In this document: positions 32,027-46,798 of the stretch, one piece after another
Position numbering within the stretch: the stretch's first letter is position 1
Layout of the letters: each line of letters starts with the position of its first letter
NCBI GenBank assembly: GCA_029204225.1
Contig: CM055100.1
Coordinates: 13,281,017-13,345,016 of the forward strand
From: Diphasiastrum complanatum
Taxonomy: Eukaryota; Streptophyta; Lycopodiopsida; Lycopodiales; Lycopodiaceae
Reading direction: 5' to 3'
DNA length: 64,000 nucleotides
The notes under the pieces: generated by a model
Database searches by the model: none
The model's input: the letters and a program-made list of their open reading frames with translations, nothing else
What the model was told of the DNA's origin: nothing
Translations under genes and position numbers: made by a program

Positions 32027-32509
32027 GATGGTTGGGATTATGGCATTGTAATGATCCGGCCAGATTGGAAGATGTTTTTGGTGAAGTCATGTGATGCAGC
32101 TCATTATAAATCGGAATTTGATATATAGATCAGTGAGATTACTTGGTATTGTTGTGAATTTTGTTCTAGATGGCTTTCATGATCTATTTGACTCGTTATG
32201 ATTGCATTCTTGTAGATGTTTTGGATAGGTTTTTCAGCTTTGAGATTTTGTGTAGATTAGTAAGTATGTATGTGATGCTTTAGGATTTAAAATTCAATTA
32301 TAGGTGCAAGAACGCTAGAAAGATTCAGACGCAAGTTTACAAAGTAGGCGAGGGTGCTGATTAGGTGCAGGAGCGCTCGGCTAATCCAAAATCTTACAAT
32401 CTTACAACTGGTGATATTTGATCCTTAAAAATACTACATTTGCCAAAACTTGATGATTTCTTGGCCTCGTTGCAACTAAGAAATTGATGTTCAATCTAAC
32501 TCTCTGATG
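32027..32509. other. No feature seen
   Basis: Copy of 5,525-6,007. Confidence 0.5.
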
Positions 32510-32758
32510 ATGGATTACTGGGTAAGCAGGATTATATCAATTCTATCAAACCGAGCGTCCCTGAACATGACCAATCTAAGCACACTGGTAAAAAAGTCCA
32601 TGATGGACAAGATGAAGGACAAGGCCAATGGGCTAAAGTCGTAGATTAAAAGTTTGTACACTACCAAAAAGAGTGGTGATATAGGGAGTGGTGACGAGGA
32701 AGATGAAGACGACTCCACCTCCTCGCCCGAGCGCAACAGTGAACCATACGGGTCATGA
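32510..32758 (+). pseudogene. Coding-like frame with internal TAG, unit 2
   Basis: Copy of 6,008-6,256. TAG retained at codon 45; the acidic DEEDEDD tail remains open beyond it. Confidence 0.3.
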
Positions 32759-33212
32759 CAGTAAATGTTGCATGATATAAAAAAATTGTCACTAAGTCAC
32801 AAAAGATTTGACGTTGAGTATTGATCGATGTTAACAAATGAAACCTATACTGGAAGCTATCTATTCTTAGATATTCAAGCTTAATTTGAAGAGGCATAGT
32901 CATCAACATAATTTATACTATACTTTTATACATAATTAGTGTTTGGGCTTATAGTATACAGGTGGCAGGTTTTAATTGGATCTAACTACAAATGTTTAAA
33001 CTCATTTTAGTTTTGGCCTTTCAATTGAAAGGCCAAAACTTCAACTATGTCTGTTAGCAAGCTTGAGCAGGCCTACTACCTAGTAGCATTCAGCCTTCAA
33101 TGCACCTCGTCACAGGGCAGCTCGGTGCATGAAGGGTACATGCTACAGCCGACAGTGGGCCGCTCACACCAACCGCTACCTAGTCTGTAATGTATTTTTT
33201 GAGTATACAGAA
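32759..33212. other. No feature seen
   Basis: Copy of 6,257-6,709, including the small GGCCTTTCAATTGAAAGGCC hairpin. Confidence 0.5.
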
Positions 33213-33254
33213 GGGGGGGGGGGAGGGATAGGGGCAAGGGCAGGGGCAGGGGCA
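33213..33254 (+). other. G-quadruplex-prone G tract, unit 2
   Basis: A G11 run plus further G3-G4 runs; lies about 50 bp upstream of the degraded LTR. Confidence 0.6.
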
Positions 33255-33303
33255 GAAGATTATGTGAAAATATGTGTCCTGAGGTTTCTGAAGGAACCGA
33301 AGG

Positions 33304-33805
33304 TGTCATGCCCATGACTGGTCTCGGGTAGCGTGTCCACGTTAGGGATCGGTAGACCAACAACCCGTAAGTTAATTGTGACTATAAGGGAATTGGGGCC
33401 CTTATGTGTACATGGTCATAATTAATGGTTGTAGGCCTAAACACATGGTGGTGGAGTTGGTATGGATCTATCAGTGAGTCATTAGACATGGCCCAGATAG
33501 GCTGCAGAGGTGTCTAGTGAGGTGTCACAGTGCACTACTAGTGATACATGGGCCATGGAGGATGGTATAAGTATACCTGCTGGGCTCTCAATAGTGTATG
33601 CTTGATTTTGTGACTAGTAGCTACATGCTGCTGGTGTGACTCCTCTTTCCATGACTCTGATTGATCCATAGCCTGGGGGCTAGATCCGTACGATCTAGGT
33701 TTGGTTGCGTTGGTTTAATCTCCACCAGTTCCCATGTGTTGTTGTTTTGTATGGTATGCTTAGGCTATAATTTTGTGTTGTGGACTTTATATTGGTATCA
33801 ATGCC
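33304..33805 (+). mobile_element. Degraded LTR plus primer-binding site, unit 2
   Basis: Copy of 6,801-7,302. Its primer site is TGGTATCAATGCC, one further base away from the tRNA-iMet consensus than in unit 1, as expected for an unconstrained remnant. Confidence 0.45.
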
Positions 33806-35758
<1,953 letters not shown>

Positions 35759-35981
35759 GCGTTGTTTTGTAGTTCGTTGATTATGGTTAGTTAAGGATTC
35801 ATGTTTAAATACGACTACTTTAACGAGGGTGCTGGTTGTTGATTGTCGTATTGGCATAAACAACTGGTGAAGGGTGAGAGCTATCTTTGCTTTTCTATTA
35901 TGTACTTTGGTCTACTTAATTTGCATGCTTCGTGTTTTGATTTACTTAGTGTTTGGGAAATTAGATTGGAGCTTTGTGGAG
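35759..35981 (+). repeat. Right arm of 223-bp inverted repeat, unit 2
   Basis: Pairs with 22,217-22,439, with 13.3 kb between the arms. Confidence 0.85.
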
Positions 35982-36730
35982 CATGAGTTGGAAAGACAAA
36001 TATATAATGCTGATAAAAAAATAGTTTGGAACTTACAGTTCACTCTCTATGTAAAATAATACGATCTATGATGCAATGCAATGTAGAACAAAAATGTATG
36101 TCACTTTGAGTTTATCTCTTAAGTTAATGCTTCTCCAATGCTCCGATGCAATTTATGGTCTATGTAAAATAGAAATACAATCTATGATGTCTCTTATCTT
36201 TGACGCAACTCTCATCTCTTCCTTCTCACAAAATAGAACACGGAATTTTGACACTCAAAAACCAAAAACGACGTGATGAACCATCAGGTTGCCGAATTTC
36301 TTTCTTTTTTTGCTAAAAGAAATTCGCATGGATTTTCCATATGTGGATAGCACGTCGAAAACTTTTCAAGCGCTATCCACGGGTTCCACTATCTGGATTT
36401 TCCGAGGATAGCGCATGGATTATCCACACGTGGATAGCTATCCGCGCAAAATCCAATACTTTTTTATTTAGGAAATTAGTATGGCGTATAATCCATGCAT
36501 GGATTATCCACGCAGAGCCAACATCCATGTGCCGGTTTTCAGGATCTGGCTGCGGGTCCCGGAAAACTAAGCATGAATATTCCACGCAGTTTGAATTTTC
36601 TGATTTTCGACCCCCGATATATAGTTGTTGCCAGAAATGATATTTGCGTGGATAATCCACTCGTGGATGTTCCACACGCCCATATCCATGACTATATCCA
36701 TGTCGATCCTGCGTGGATATTTGCATGTTG
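35982..36730. repeat. GTGGAT/ATCCAC block P1 with empty Copia site, unit 2
   Basis: Uninterrupted version of the block split in unit 1. The first 300 bp are ATGCAATG-rich; the hexamer-rich part runs from about 36,328. The unoccupied Copia target TGGCG is at about 36,482-36,486. No gene. Confidence 0.7.
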
Positions 36731-37136
36731 TGTTCTTGTGAGATTTCCAAGACTAATACCACAAGCTAGCCCATCTAAATACCTACAAAACGTCAGACAC
36801 ATATAAACAAGAATTTATATAAGCTTACTAGATGTCGACAAAGTTATAAGTGGAAGTTAGTTAAGACTTGCCACCACATTTAGCGGCACAACCGTTGCAT
36901 CATATCTTAGAAATTCAACAAATAATGATCGTGTTGGCAAACTTTGAAGTATAGCCATTATTGCAATAAGAATAGCCATAACAAGCAAGACTATATGATG
37001 TATCAAGCCCAATCCCAAGATGTTCAATAACAGGCAAGATTGTGAAAACTAATCTACAATTTCCCACTATCAACACACAAATTGCTTTTTATGTCCTTGG
37101 TATTTTTACTCAAGACTACTACTGCACAAGAAACAC
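36731..37136. other. No feature seen
   Basis: Copy of 16,661-17,067. Confidence 0.5.
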
Positions 37137-37788
37137 AAATATCCAGCATGCCCTCAGATATTCATGTAAGCGCCCGAAATTCATCATGTTCTTGCAACTT
37201 TTTGTGAGTTCTAGAGTCTCATTGGTTATTTATATCATTTATGTATGCTGCCTTCTACTATCAACGTCAAACACACTGAAATGAAAATGGCTCCAGCATG
37301 AAATATACTCACATGAGCTGCTAGATGAGTCAACGTAAATGTTCTACAATTGGTACATAAAAATCAAAATTGTTGCAAATTGAGAATAGAACTTTGAGAT
37401 TTGGATCAAGTTTTTAGACATGGGTTTTTGGTTCAAATCTCCAAGTGGATGCATACTAACATTTCACTAAACCACTAAGAGTATCAAATAAGGCCAAATC
37501 TCAATGGTGATGTTGGATACAAAATAGATCTTGCGCAAAATTAGTTTTACGATAAATAGTTCTACTCGTCTTATGCTTTGAACTCGGAAGTTCATCTTGG
37601 AACATTGCATGTGGTATTGTATAAACAATAAAACGAGATGTGCTCAATACAAGTCGCAATTAAAAAAAATTGTTTATAAGGTATTGTATTGAATTTGTTT
37701 ATAAGGTATTGTATTGAACTTCTTTATAAGGTATTGTATTGAACTTCTTTATAAGGTATTGTACTGAATTTGTTTTTTTGTATGTCAG
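37137..37788 (+). repeat. D block, copy D1 (unit 2)
   Basis: Ends in the 25-bp minisatellite and the TTTTTTTGTATGTCAG acceptor-like junction. Confidence 0.8.
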
Positions 37789-38023
37789 CTTGTCATGTGA
37801 CTGTGGAATTGGTTGAGACACCTGACACGAGTGGTGCAGCCATGGATTTGTTCAAAATCATATGACTACAGATTTGTTAGAAACCGTGTGGAAGAAAATG
37901 TACCCGAAAAATGTATCCGAGGAGGACATGAATGAATGTGAAGGAGACCTTGAAGGACTGGATGTGGATGTGAGCCTACAAGACGAAGTTGGAAGCGATG
38001 AGGGAGATGATAGCGATACATAG
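37789..38023 (+). CDS. Acidic-tail exon, possible protein C terminus, unit 2
   Basis: After the acceptor-like TATGTCAG the sequence reads CHVTVELVETPDTSGAAMDL in one frame. Then, after a frame change near 37,860, it is open from ATG 37,862 for 53 codons: LLETVWKKMYPKNVSEEDMN, continuing into a strongly acidic end (DEVGSDEGDDSDT) and TAG at 38,021. Acidic tails of this kind end many nuclear and transposase-derived proteins, but no family is recognised and no upstream exon was found. Confidence 0.3.
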
Positions 38024-38698
38024 AATCATCTCTTCTCTTTTTTATTACGAATTACATGTTAGTATGGAATGTAAGGCCTTGAAAGAGGGAATGGGTGAAG
38101 GGAGAATTGATTTCCTACTCGATGCTCATGGATATGTACCTTTTTTATAGCTAATATAAATGTTTTGCTACTACAAAATTGAGATCAAAAATGTTGAGTG
38201 CATATTTTTTCATTCTATGCAAATGCAATGTATAGTCTATTTATGAATCAAATGCAAATGCAATGAGTAGTCTATCTCTAAGTCAAATGCAATGTATAGT
38301 CTATTTATGAATTGAATGCAATGTAAATTGTTTTTTAGGCAGATGAGTTTACTATGATGGAATGCAATGCATAGTCTATGTAAAGTAATACAATCTATGA
38401 TGTAATGCAGTGTAGAATAGAAATGTATGTCACTTTGAATTTACCTCTTAAGTGAATGCTTTTCCAATACTCCTTTTTGTTGTTGAACATTTTTATCTTT
38501 CAATAACTTTAAAATTTTGCTCTTCCGATTTTTTGCAATGCAATTTCTTCTTTTATCTCCAATCTATCTCTTCTCATATCCAAATCTACATCACAAAAAC
38601 AAAAGATATTAGTACTAACACTAAAAATCACAACAAGCAAAAAGATTTTATTCATTTTCACTCACATTTCACTCTCATCTCATCCTCACTCTTCACCT
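38024..38698. repeat. ATGCAA-rich repeats and C/T-rich end, unit 2
   Basis: Copy of 17,941-18,615. No gene. Confidence 0.5.
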
Positions 38699-38831
38699 TT
38701 CTCTCTTTTGTCAACTCTCTTCTCTTCCCTCTCACACAATAGAACGTGGATTTTTTAAACTCAAAGACCAAAAACGACGTGAGGAACCATCAGGTTCCCG
38801 CGCCAAATTTCTTTTTTTTTGGTTAAAAAAA

Positions 38832-38933
38832 ATTTGCATGGATTATCCACATGTGGATAGCGCGTAAAAAACTTTCCACGCGCTATCCACAGGTTCTACT
38901 CTCTGGATTTTCTGTGGATAGCACGTGGATTAT
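38832..38933. repeat. GTGGAT/ATCCAC hairpin block, unit 3
   Basis: The perfect 12-bp stem is intact. Confidence 0.75.
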
Positions 38934-38949
38934 CTTGCTCAAGAAAAAC

Positions 38950-39158
38950 AAATATCCAACATGCCCTCAGATATTCATGTAAGCACCCGATAGCAATTGA
39001 TCATGTTCTTGCAACTTTTTCATGAGTTCTAGAGTCTCATTTGCTATTAAAATCCAGTTAATTCACATTTATATCATTTACGTGTGTTGCTCTTCTACTA
39101 TCAACGTCAAACACGCTAAAATGAAAATGGCTCCAGCATGAAATATACTCACATGAGC
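38950..39158 (+). repeat. D block D2, truncated by deletion, unit 3
   Basis: Only the first 209 bp remain. At GAGCTGCTA|ACTTGTCTGG the sequence jumps 956 bp (unit 2 19,081-20,036) with no shared bases at the breakpoint. Confidence 0.8.
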
Positions 39159-39348
39159 TGCTAACTTGTCTGGATTTTCAGATTCGGACTTTGTTGGAGA
39201 TCAAATGGATAGAATATCCATAAGTGCACGTGCTATTTTTATAGGTGATGGAGCTATCTCTTGGATGTCAAAGAAACAAGCTACTATCTCATCGTCATCT
39301 AGTGTGGCCGAGTATAAAGCTCTTACATCTTGCACAAAGGAGATGTGA
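39159..39348 (+). pseudogene. Copia RNase H remnant, truncated, unit 3
   Basis: Keeps only SGFSDSDFVGDQMDR to LTSCTKEM; RT part removed by the deletion. Private Lys to Ile change after DQMDR. Confidence 0.85.
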
Positions 39349-39395
39349 TATCACAAATATATATTGTTCAAAAGATGAAGTAAAATCAATTTGAA

Positions 39396-39521
39396 TCGAG
39401 ATAGTATCCATTATTTGTTGCAAATGACTAAGGGAATCCGCCACAGCATTCTTAAGACCAGAAAGATAGTCAATGTCAGCATGGGAAACAAATGCGAAAT
39501 ATTCACACCAACAAGCTATTC
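39396..39521 (-). pseudogene. Ty3/Gypsy RNase H remnant, unit 3
   Basis: Copy of 1,650-1,775. The remaining plus arm of the inverted repeat in this unit is 39,159-39,597, about 440 bp. Confidence 0.7.
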
Positions 39522-39640
39522 CATGAATATATACTTGGTAAAATCTTTAATAACATCATGATGTAGTTGTGGACAATAGTAAGTAGATGACAAAGTGCTT
39601 TATTCACCAAGAGTCCAACAAGCAAGAATGGGCCCGAGGC

Positions 39641-40024
39641 TTAGAAAACTATGAATTGGAGGTCATTGTTGTTGTTGTCTATGAAGAAGCCACCCACTTG
39701 ACCATTGGATTGGCAGCTCGAAACCACATTACTGAGGTCAGCCCCAGCCACATCACAAGGCACACATTGGTTACAAGCGCCACATATTCCAACTTGACAG
39801 GACCCAGATGTATGCATGGTTGTGCACAATGAGCCACCACAATTGTTTTGACAGCATTGTGTGCCCGATCCCAAACTTGTGATAAACGCTGCAGCATTAA
39901 CACAATCATACACGCTAGGACTAGCTCCGGAGGTCTGACAGGTGGTTTGTGCGTGTGCCACATAATGCTGCCCCATCCCCATGAGCATCACAAGCCCGCA
40001 CAGAAGAGTTTCCGCGGTCCTCAT
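39641..40024 (-). CDS. Small secreted cysteine-rich protein, unit 3 copy
   Basis: Intact 127 codons; same protein as the unit 2 copy (Thr68). Retained although the neighbouring remnant was deleted up to about 480 bp away. Confidence 0.6.
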   Translation of the reverse strand: MRTAETLLCGLVMLMGMGQHYVAHAQTTCQTSGASPSVYDCVNAAAFITSLGSGTQCCQNNCGGSLCTTMHTSGSCQVGICGACNQCVPCDVAGADLSNVVSSCQSNGQVGGFFIDNNNNDLQFIVF

Positions 40025-40074
40025 GTTCACCGGCACTGAAGCACAGAAATGATCGCTCGTTACTGGCCCGCAAA

Positions 40075-40356
40075 TTAGGCACTAGTGGATGATGCAGATC
40101 CAAACAAGAGTAGAAACTTGAAAATGGTACTGTGTGGAGAGGCCATACTGATACGACCAGCTTTATAGCCATTGTGAAACATGGATTTGAGCAGTTCACG
40201 TGATGAATGAGTCAGGATTGTCGCTAAAGCTGTAGACCGATTAATCATCAAACGCGTCGCGCTGCCTTCGATCGAGACTACCAAGAATTTAGATGTGCTA
40301 CGTCGCAACTCAGGACTCGGTCCATCAAAGTCCTCAAACTTCTGTGAACCCGACAT
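40075..40356 (-). CDS. Hypothetical 93-residue ORF, unit 3
   Basis: Same protein as the unit 1 copy. Confidence 0.25.
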   Translation of the reverse strand: MSGSQKFEDFDGPSPELRRSTSKFLVVSIEGSATRLMINRSTALATILTHSSRELLKSMFHNGYKAGRISMASPHSTIFKFLLLFGSASSTSA

Positions 40357-41347
40357 GACTTTATGAAAAGAGGCGTGTTGAACTAGATTTTGATGGAGTC
40401 TGAAGTCCTGGAATCCGAGCAGTGCTCATTTTAGATTTCTTAGAATAATAAGCTAAATTCAGTTAATTTGAGAGTATTCTTCCTCTTCATAAAATTTTTT
40501 ACGTGATCGCCTCTTGAAAGCTGAATATAAATTATTGTATAATTGAAAATTCTAATATAGAAAAATATGAAACATTTGAATCAAATATGTGAAAGAAACA
40601 TGCAACTCATGTCATAGATTTGACTATATCAAACAAACCTTTGGACGTTTCAAACCCTAAACAAACTGATCTACATTTGTACAGTTCTTGAACAAGGAGA
40701 AACTCTTCTTACTTAGAAATTAGGGTTAGGGTATTAAGGTTTAGGGTTTAGGGTCTGTCTAAACAATTTTAGGCATGGAAACTGTAGTTCACACATTATG
40801 TGTGTGGTAAGGGTATAAATCTTTGACATTGTTTCTGTCTAGTTCGCAGTATCCAGCCCAACATTAGCCTGAGTTTAGTGAGTGTTAGTACTAATTTTTA
40901 GTTTCTATTGTAGTTCCGCATGATGAGTGGAAAGTTATAGATGAGTCATTGCATTTCAGCCTTAAATTGTTCTTCTGAATGCATAACTCTTATATTCGAC
41001 GCTTGTTCAAGGAATATATGGAATGTTGGGAGCATGGCTTGAAGCAATGGGCCGCTTTCCAAGATAAGATAATCAGAACATTTCTTTTCAAAGTAAAAAA
41101 TCCCATGCAATCTTTACCTAAATGAAGGTTTGGATCGAACCAACTTGGACAAGGGTTCTCAACCTTGGCTAGATTTGGAGGATAAATCATGCCTGTCAAA
41201 TTTTGCTCTGCCACTGTTGGTGTAGCACAATGGCAGGGTTCCTTCGAACTGGGAGTTGGGGAGATAAAGTCCTACACCAAAATAGCTTCCTAAATGGAAC
41301 ATAGTATTCACAATAGACAAACCCACTTGTGCACCAAAAACCACAAA
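40357..41347. other. Spacer with telomere-like motifs, unit 3
   Basis: Copy of 2,612-3,602; TTTAGGG-type run at about 40,718-40,755. No gene recognised. Confidence 0.5.
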
Positions 41348-41571
41348 CTCCACAAAGCTCCAATCTAATTACCCAAACACTAAGTTAATCAAAACACGAA
41401 GCATGCAAATTAAGTAGACCAAAGTACATAATAGAAGAGCAAAGATAGCTCTCACCCCTTCACCAGTTGTTTACGCCAATACGACAATCAACAACCAGCA
41501 CCCTCGTTAAAGTAGTCGTATTTTAACATGAATCCCTAACTAACCATAATCGACGAACTACAAAACAACGC
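41348..41571 (-). repeat. Left arm of 223-bp inverted repeat, unit 3
   Basis: Pairs with 55,655-55,877. Confidence 0.85.
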
Positions 41572-42761
41572 ACCCTACAACTTTTGAAAATGGCCTGACC
41601 TCATATTACAATGAAACAAATATTTTCACGATTTAAGGATACACATAGGCCTACATAAATCATTCTGGCCTAACACATATCTCGAGACAAAATAAAGCCA
41701 CTTCCACTGAGCTTATTATCTGCCGGTGTACTATCTTATTGTCTTGATTGTTGTCATCTGCATTTGGATTTGGTATTGGAAAGAGGAAATATTCGAAGTA
41801 TGAACTATTGTCGAAGTACAGATAGAATGTGCCAACCCTTGCTCATTCCAATATCTTTTAATGATTAATTAAGTGTGGTTTTGGAATTTTGAAAATTATG
41901 ATTGATGAATCATAGGATTCTAAATATTTATGATTGATGGATCACAAATAAATAATTAGTTGTTATCACAAGATTATAAGGAAATGTGATCATTCTTATA
42001 AATGACGAATAATTTGTGATCTATTGAAGGAGTCAAGAATTTAGCTCAGCTGGTTTGAAATCTAAATTTATTTACTCCTGGACCAGTCTTTAATTGAGAA
42101 CGTACGTGTCTCACAGGCATTTTCATAGGGTAATTTATTTTACTTATGAGAAATATGCTTACCTTAGTCAGTGAAACTCTAGTACAGGTTGTAGTCTACA
42201 GATGCTTGTGTACAATAATTAGCCTAGATCTCTAGTTAATTGGGAGACAAAAAAGTCTATCGAGATTGAATGGCTGGTATTTTCTAGCATGAGATGCTAG
42301 GAACAGATCACTTAACTCAAGAGAGTATCTGGAGTATTCAGAATTGAGTTATAATCGTTTTTATCTTCATGGATCTCCTAGAGATTTTGGTAGAGTGAAC
42401 TGTTATATCTTAGTTTTTGAATTCTAAGAGTATTTGTACCATGAAGCATTTATGACAAGTCTTTCAAAAATTATGGATGGTCTTCGACTATAATTGTTTG
42501 CTTCTTTAAATTTTGAACATAGATCTCTAATGTAAAGTGATAATTTACTTAGCGGTTTATGTAGATTAAGTTTACATGAAAGTGATGTTACTTGTTGGAG
42601 AAGAGTTAAACCCAATTGAAAAATTGACCACTTAACGTACTTTTGAATATAATATAGTACTTCAGAGCAGAGATATACATTTGAAAAATTGTTATTTGAT
42701 ATTTGAAGTCAAAATAAGGGTAATGATAATGATTTCTCTGGATAAATGTGAAAGTTAAAGG
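41572..42761. other. AT-rich spacer, unit 3
   Basis: Copy of 22,440-23,649 with a private 20-bp loss near 41,724. No gene recognised. Confidence 0.5.
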
Positions 42762-42848
42762 ATTTGCTCTTTAGCTTATGAACTTAATCTTCGGGATATG
42801 TCGACTACTCATCTAGTGTTTTATGTACGCCGGTTAAAACTTAACCTA
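42762..42848 (+). pseudogene. Ty3/Gypsy integrase C-terminal remnant, unit 3
   Basis: Same reading as 23,650-23,736. Confidence 0.45.
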
Positions 42849-42971
42849 ATGGTATATTATATTTCCATAATTGTATATGTGCTCCACATAATCGTCACAC
42901 ACAAAATAATCCTATCTATGAACATCATGATGTGCAATTTCCCACTCATCTTGGTAGCAGACTTATCACCT

Positions 42972-43717
42972 TTTGTCATCCACTTACTATTGTCCACAAC
43001 TACATCATGATGTTTTTAAAGATTTTACCAAGTATATATTCATGGAATAGGTTATGAATCAACGTCAAGCTCGTTGGTGTAAATATTTGGAATTCTTTTC
43101 CCATGTTGACATTGACTATCTTTCTGGTGTTGAGAATGTTGTGGCAGATATCCTTAGTCATTTGCAACAAATCATGGATATTATCTCGACTCAAACTAAT
43201 TTTACTTCCTCTTTTGAACAAATATATATTCGTGATAGCACATCTCCTTTGTGCAAGATGTAAGAGCTTTATACTTCGTCCTACTAGATGACAATGAGAT
43301 AGTAGCTTGTTTCGTTGACATCCAAGAGATAGCATGTGCACTTATAGATTTTCTATCCATTTGATCTCCAACAAAGTCCGAATCTAAAAATCCAAACAAG
43401 TTAGATGATGATCCTCCATAAACAATGCCAAAATCTCTTGTTCCCAAGATGTATCTCAATACCCTCTTTCCTAGATTTAAATGCTCCACACTAGGATTTT
43501 GCATAAATTGGCTTAATCTACCGACACAAGAGCTAAGATCGGGTCTTGTGATGGTTAGATATATGAGTGAACCACATAGCTTCCTATAGAGAGTAATGTC
43601 CTCGAAGGATCTTTCATTACCTCTTATAGTTAGCTTTACACTTGACTCCATTGGTGTATCACAAGATTTAGCATCTACCATATGAAATATTTTAGAATAG
43701 CATTAGCACACTTCTCA
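42972..43717 (-). repeat. Minus arm of composite inverted repeat, unit 3
   Basis: Full-length arm; Gypsy RNase H (+, 43,054-43,192) and Copia remnant (-, 43,202-43,681). The Copia part is open for 159 codons here because the 17-bp loss of unit 2 is absent, but it still lacks YVDD and everything upstream. Confidence 0.85.
43202..43681 (-). pseudogene. Ty1/Copia RT-RNase H remnant in minus arm, unit 3
   Basis: Uninterrupted from MVDAKSCDTPMESS through LDSDFVGDQMDRKS to KALTSCTKEMCYHEY. A gene fragment, not a working enzyme: the RNase H domain ends before its second and third acidic residues, and the segment around the AISW motif is shortened. Confidence 0.88.
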
Positions 43718-43942
43718 TGATAACTCAGCTTAGAGTTATTTTACCGATACTTACCTTTTTAGCCAAAAAAACTAATAATTGCGAATGTAGCCAAATTCTT
43801 GCTTTGTGCAACTTCAAACATGAAAACAAATTAATATCAAATTTGTTATAATAGAGCACACATTTATCAAAATCATAGATATATTTCAAATTTAAAATAT
43901 ATTATAATATGCAAATTAGATATGAATCACCTGAAAAGTGCA

Positions 43943-44069
43943 TTAAATTTTATTTATCGTATCAATGATATGTTCTAAGAGTTTAGGAGGAGCCAAAGGA
44001 CAAGTCAATGTATTGTCCCACGCATGTGAAACAAGTCTCCTTAACTTATATTCCAACAAATTGATGCTA
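43943..44069 (-). pseudogene. Candidate terminal exon, acceptor lost, unit 3
   Basis: Copy of 24,814-24,940 whose preceding CAG is changed to CAA. Confidence 0.3.
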
Positions 44070-44473
44070 TTGCATGCAAAAGCAGAAAATCGGTACATCT
44101 TCACAAAAATTTAAGATATGACAATATGACATGACAAGGCCTTTGTGGTACAATATCACATCGTTCTTGTTTTATATGGAAAATCATTTTTTTATCATGC
44201 AATCTCACCAACAGGAGTTCTTTGACCTACATGAGGTAAAAATATTATTCGTTAGATTTTACCACAACAACAAAATTTAAATGTACCAATTCTTTATTTT
44301 TGATCAATACATCTTATTATTATTATTATTTGAGATTTCGTTGCCCAAAATTTCTCAATATGAAGTCTATGAATTTTAACAACAGACTCTTAAAACTCTC
44401 ATGCAAAATTCTAAGCCAATTTCTATTTTTTTATATCAAAGTCCTAAAATAGAAAAACTAAATAAATAGATGA

Positions 44474-44477
<4 letters not shown>

Positions 44478-44552
<75 letters not shown>
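44478..44552. repeat. (GA)n microsatellite, 75 bp, unit 3
   Basis: 46 bp shorter than the unit 2 tract at 25,349. Confidence 0.98.
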
Positions 44553-44556
<4 letters not shown>

Positions 44557-44591
44557 CAAAGCATAAGTAAACTGGTATGAAGGCCACTTAC

Positions 44592-44748
44592 CAAAGTATT
44601 TCGGAGTTTGCTCTCTGACCATTGCAGAATAAGCTTTCACACTACTATTCTTGATGTACAAAGCAGAAGATAGAAGAAGATGAAGAGAAAAGAGGAGAGA
44701 GGGCATGGAGAAAGCCTGCAGGCCCATTCTTTCCTTATGTAGATGCAT
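44592..44748 (-). pseudogene. Signal-peptide-like first exon, unit 3
   Basis: Same exon as 25,509-25,665 with intact GTAAGT donor. A second copy at about 45,370-45,505 was made by the local duplication but lacks the donor. Confidence 0.3.
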
Positions 44749-44928
44749 TTGAAACAAGAGTGCTCAAGAAGCAAAGGGATCGTGTCCGTAGGATGTACCT
44801 CCACTAATCTTGACTGTTGAATTGGCTTTGGTGGTTTTCAAATTTCCTTTCAATAGGTACAAAGGGTGATATATTTTTTTAAAGCACTAAGGGCTAAGTA
44901 TATAATAGAGAAGTTGTGTACCATTCAT

Positions 44929-45064
<136 letters not shown>

Positions 45065-45685
45065 CCAATGACCAATACCCACAGTTAGTGAATCCCTCAA
45101 AAGCTAACTGCCCACCAAGAGATTGTCAATATTTTTAAGCAATTCAAATAACAGTCCAAGAAAATCATCATGACGTAAAAGCTTGTTAATAATCATACAT
45201 AGTTTATCCCGGTAGAACACGTTATCTTGAAATGTATCTGCCAACGTTCGTACTTCCTTAAGAAAAATTTCTTGTTTGTTACAACAGTACATGGTAGCTA
45301 TTGTTTGTGATATAATGACCTTATATGAATTAAATATAGGTTTGTTTGAAGCCAGGAGTATATATTGCTCTCTGACCATTGCAGCATAAGCTTTCACACT
45401 ACTATTCTTGATGTGCAAAGCAGAAGATAGAAGAAGATGAAGAGAAAAGATGAGAGAGGGCATGGTGAAAGCCTGCAGGCCTATTCTTTCCTTATGTAGA
45501 TGCATTTGAAACAAGAGTGCTCAAGAAGCAAAGGGATCGTGTTTGTAGGATGTACCTCCACTAATCTTGACCGTTGAATTGGCTTTGGTGGTATTCAAAT
45601 TTCCTTTCAATAGGTACAAAGGGTGATATATTTTTTTAAAGCACTAAGGGCTAAGTATATAATAGAGAAGTTGTGTACCATTCAT

Positions 45686-45813
<128 letters not shown>

Positions 45814-45850
45814 AATGACCAATACCCACAGTTAGTGAATCCCTCAAAAG

Positions 45851-46798
45851 CTAACTGCCCACCAAGAGATTGTCAATATTTTTAGGCAATTCAAATAACA
45901 GTCCAAGAAAATCATCATGACGTAAAAGCTTGTTAATAATCATACATAGTTTATCCCGGTAGAACACGTTATCTTGAAAGGTATCTGCCAGCGTTCGTAC
46001 TTCCTTAAGAAAAATTTCTTGTTTGTTACAACAGTACATGGCAGCTATTGTTTGTGATATAATGACCTTATATGAATTAAATATAGGTCTGTTTGAAGCC
46101 AGGAGTATATATATTGCATAAATCAAAAAGGAAGGCCTCTTCTTTTATCATATTTGAAAAGCAATGCATGGCCTTAAGCGAGGTCGAAAGAGATTGTAAT
46201 ATTCAAAAAGTTTGCTGAATTTTTCGTGTAATCACTTCCATCAATGTCAAGGTACTCCAAAGGGTATATCCAGAAAGGACTATCCGCCATTGAAACGTTT
46301 AAGAGTAGAACAAGAACAGCCTTAAAGATTTTCAATTTGAAAATTGCAGATGACTTCATAAGGAAAATACCAATCCATTTTGACATTCGGCATGTATGAC
46401 CAACCAAAAACTATATCATCAAAGGTCTTGTGTATAAAGCCAAATAGCTATAGTAAAATGCGAGAATAAAACTTCTTCACATGAATGGTCTCAAACATTC
46501 TATTGCGATAAAGTAAATGCAAAAAGAGCTTTCTCTTAGATTCATGCGTGATGAGCTATAAGCGATCCAAAGTATTTCTGATAACCTCCCTTCTTTCCAA
46601 AATGATCTCGTCCTGCAACCATGTCAATCCTGATAAAAGTTCAGCTTCTTAACTGGCAAGTCGCTCTTTGTACCGCTTTCGTGTCCTTATTTCCCCCTGT
46701 ATCTAGTAAATTTTCTTCTTTTTCCTTGGCCAAACATGACATAGTTGGGATTATTAAGGTTGAAAGTGCCTGAACGTTTACTAGTGGAAAAATTTACC
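45851..46798 (-). pseudogene. Decayed coding-like region, 3' part, unit 3
   Basis: Copy of 25,980-26,900, with 6 bp (TGCCTG) near 46,767 and a stretch near 46,357-46,380 that unit 2 lacks, changing frames between copies. An extra partial copy (45,104-45,360) lies in duplicate a. Confidence 0.35.
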
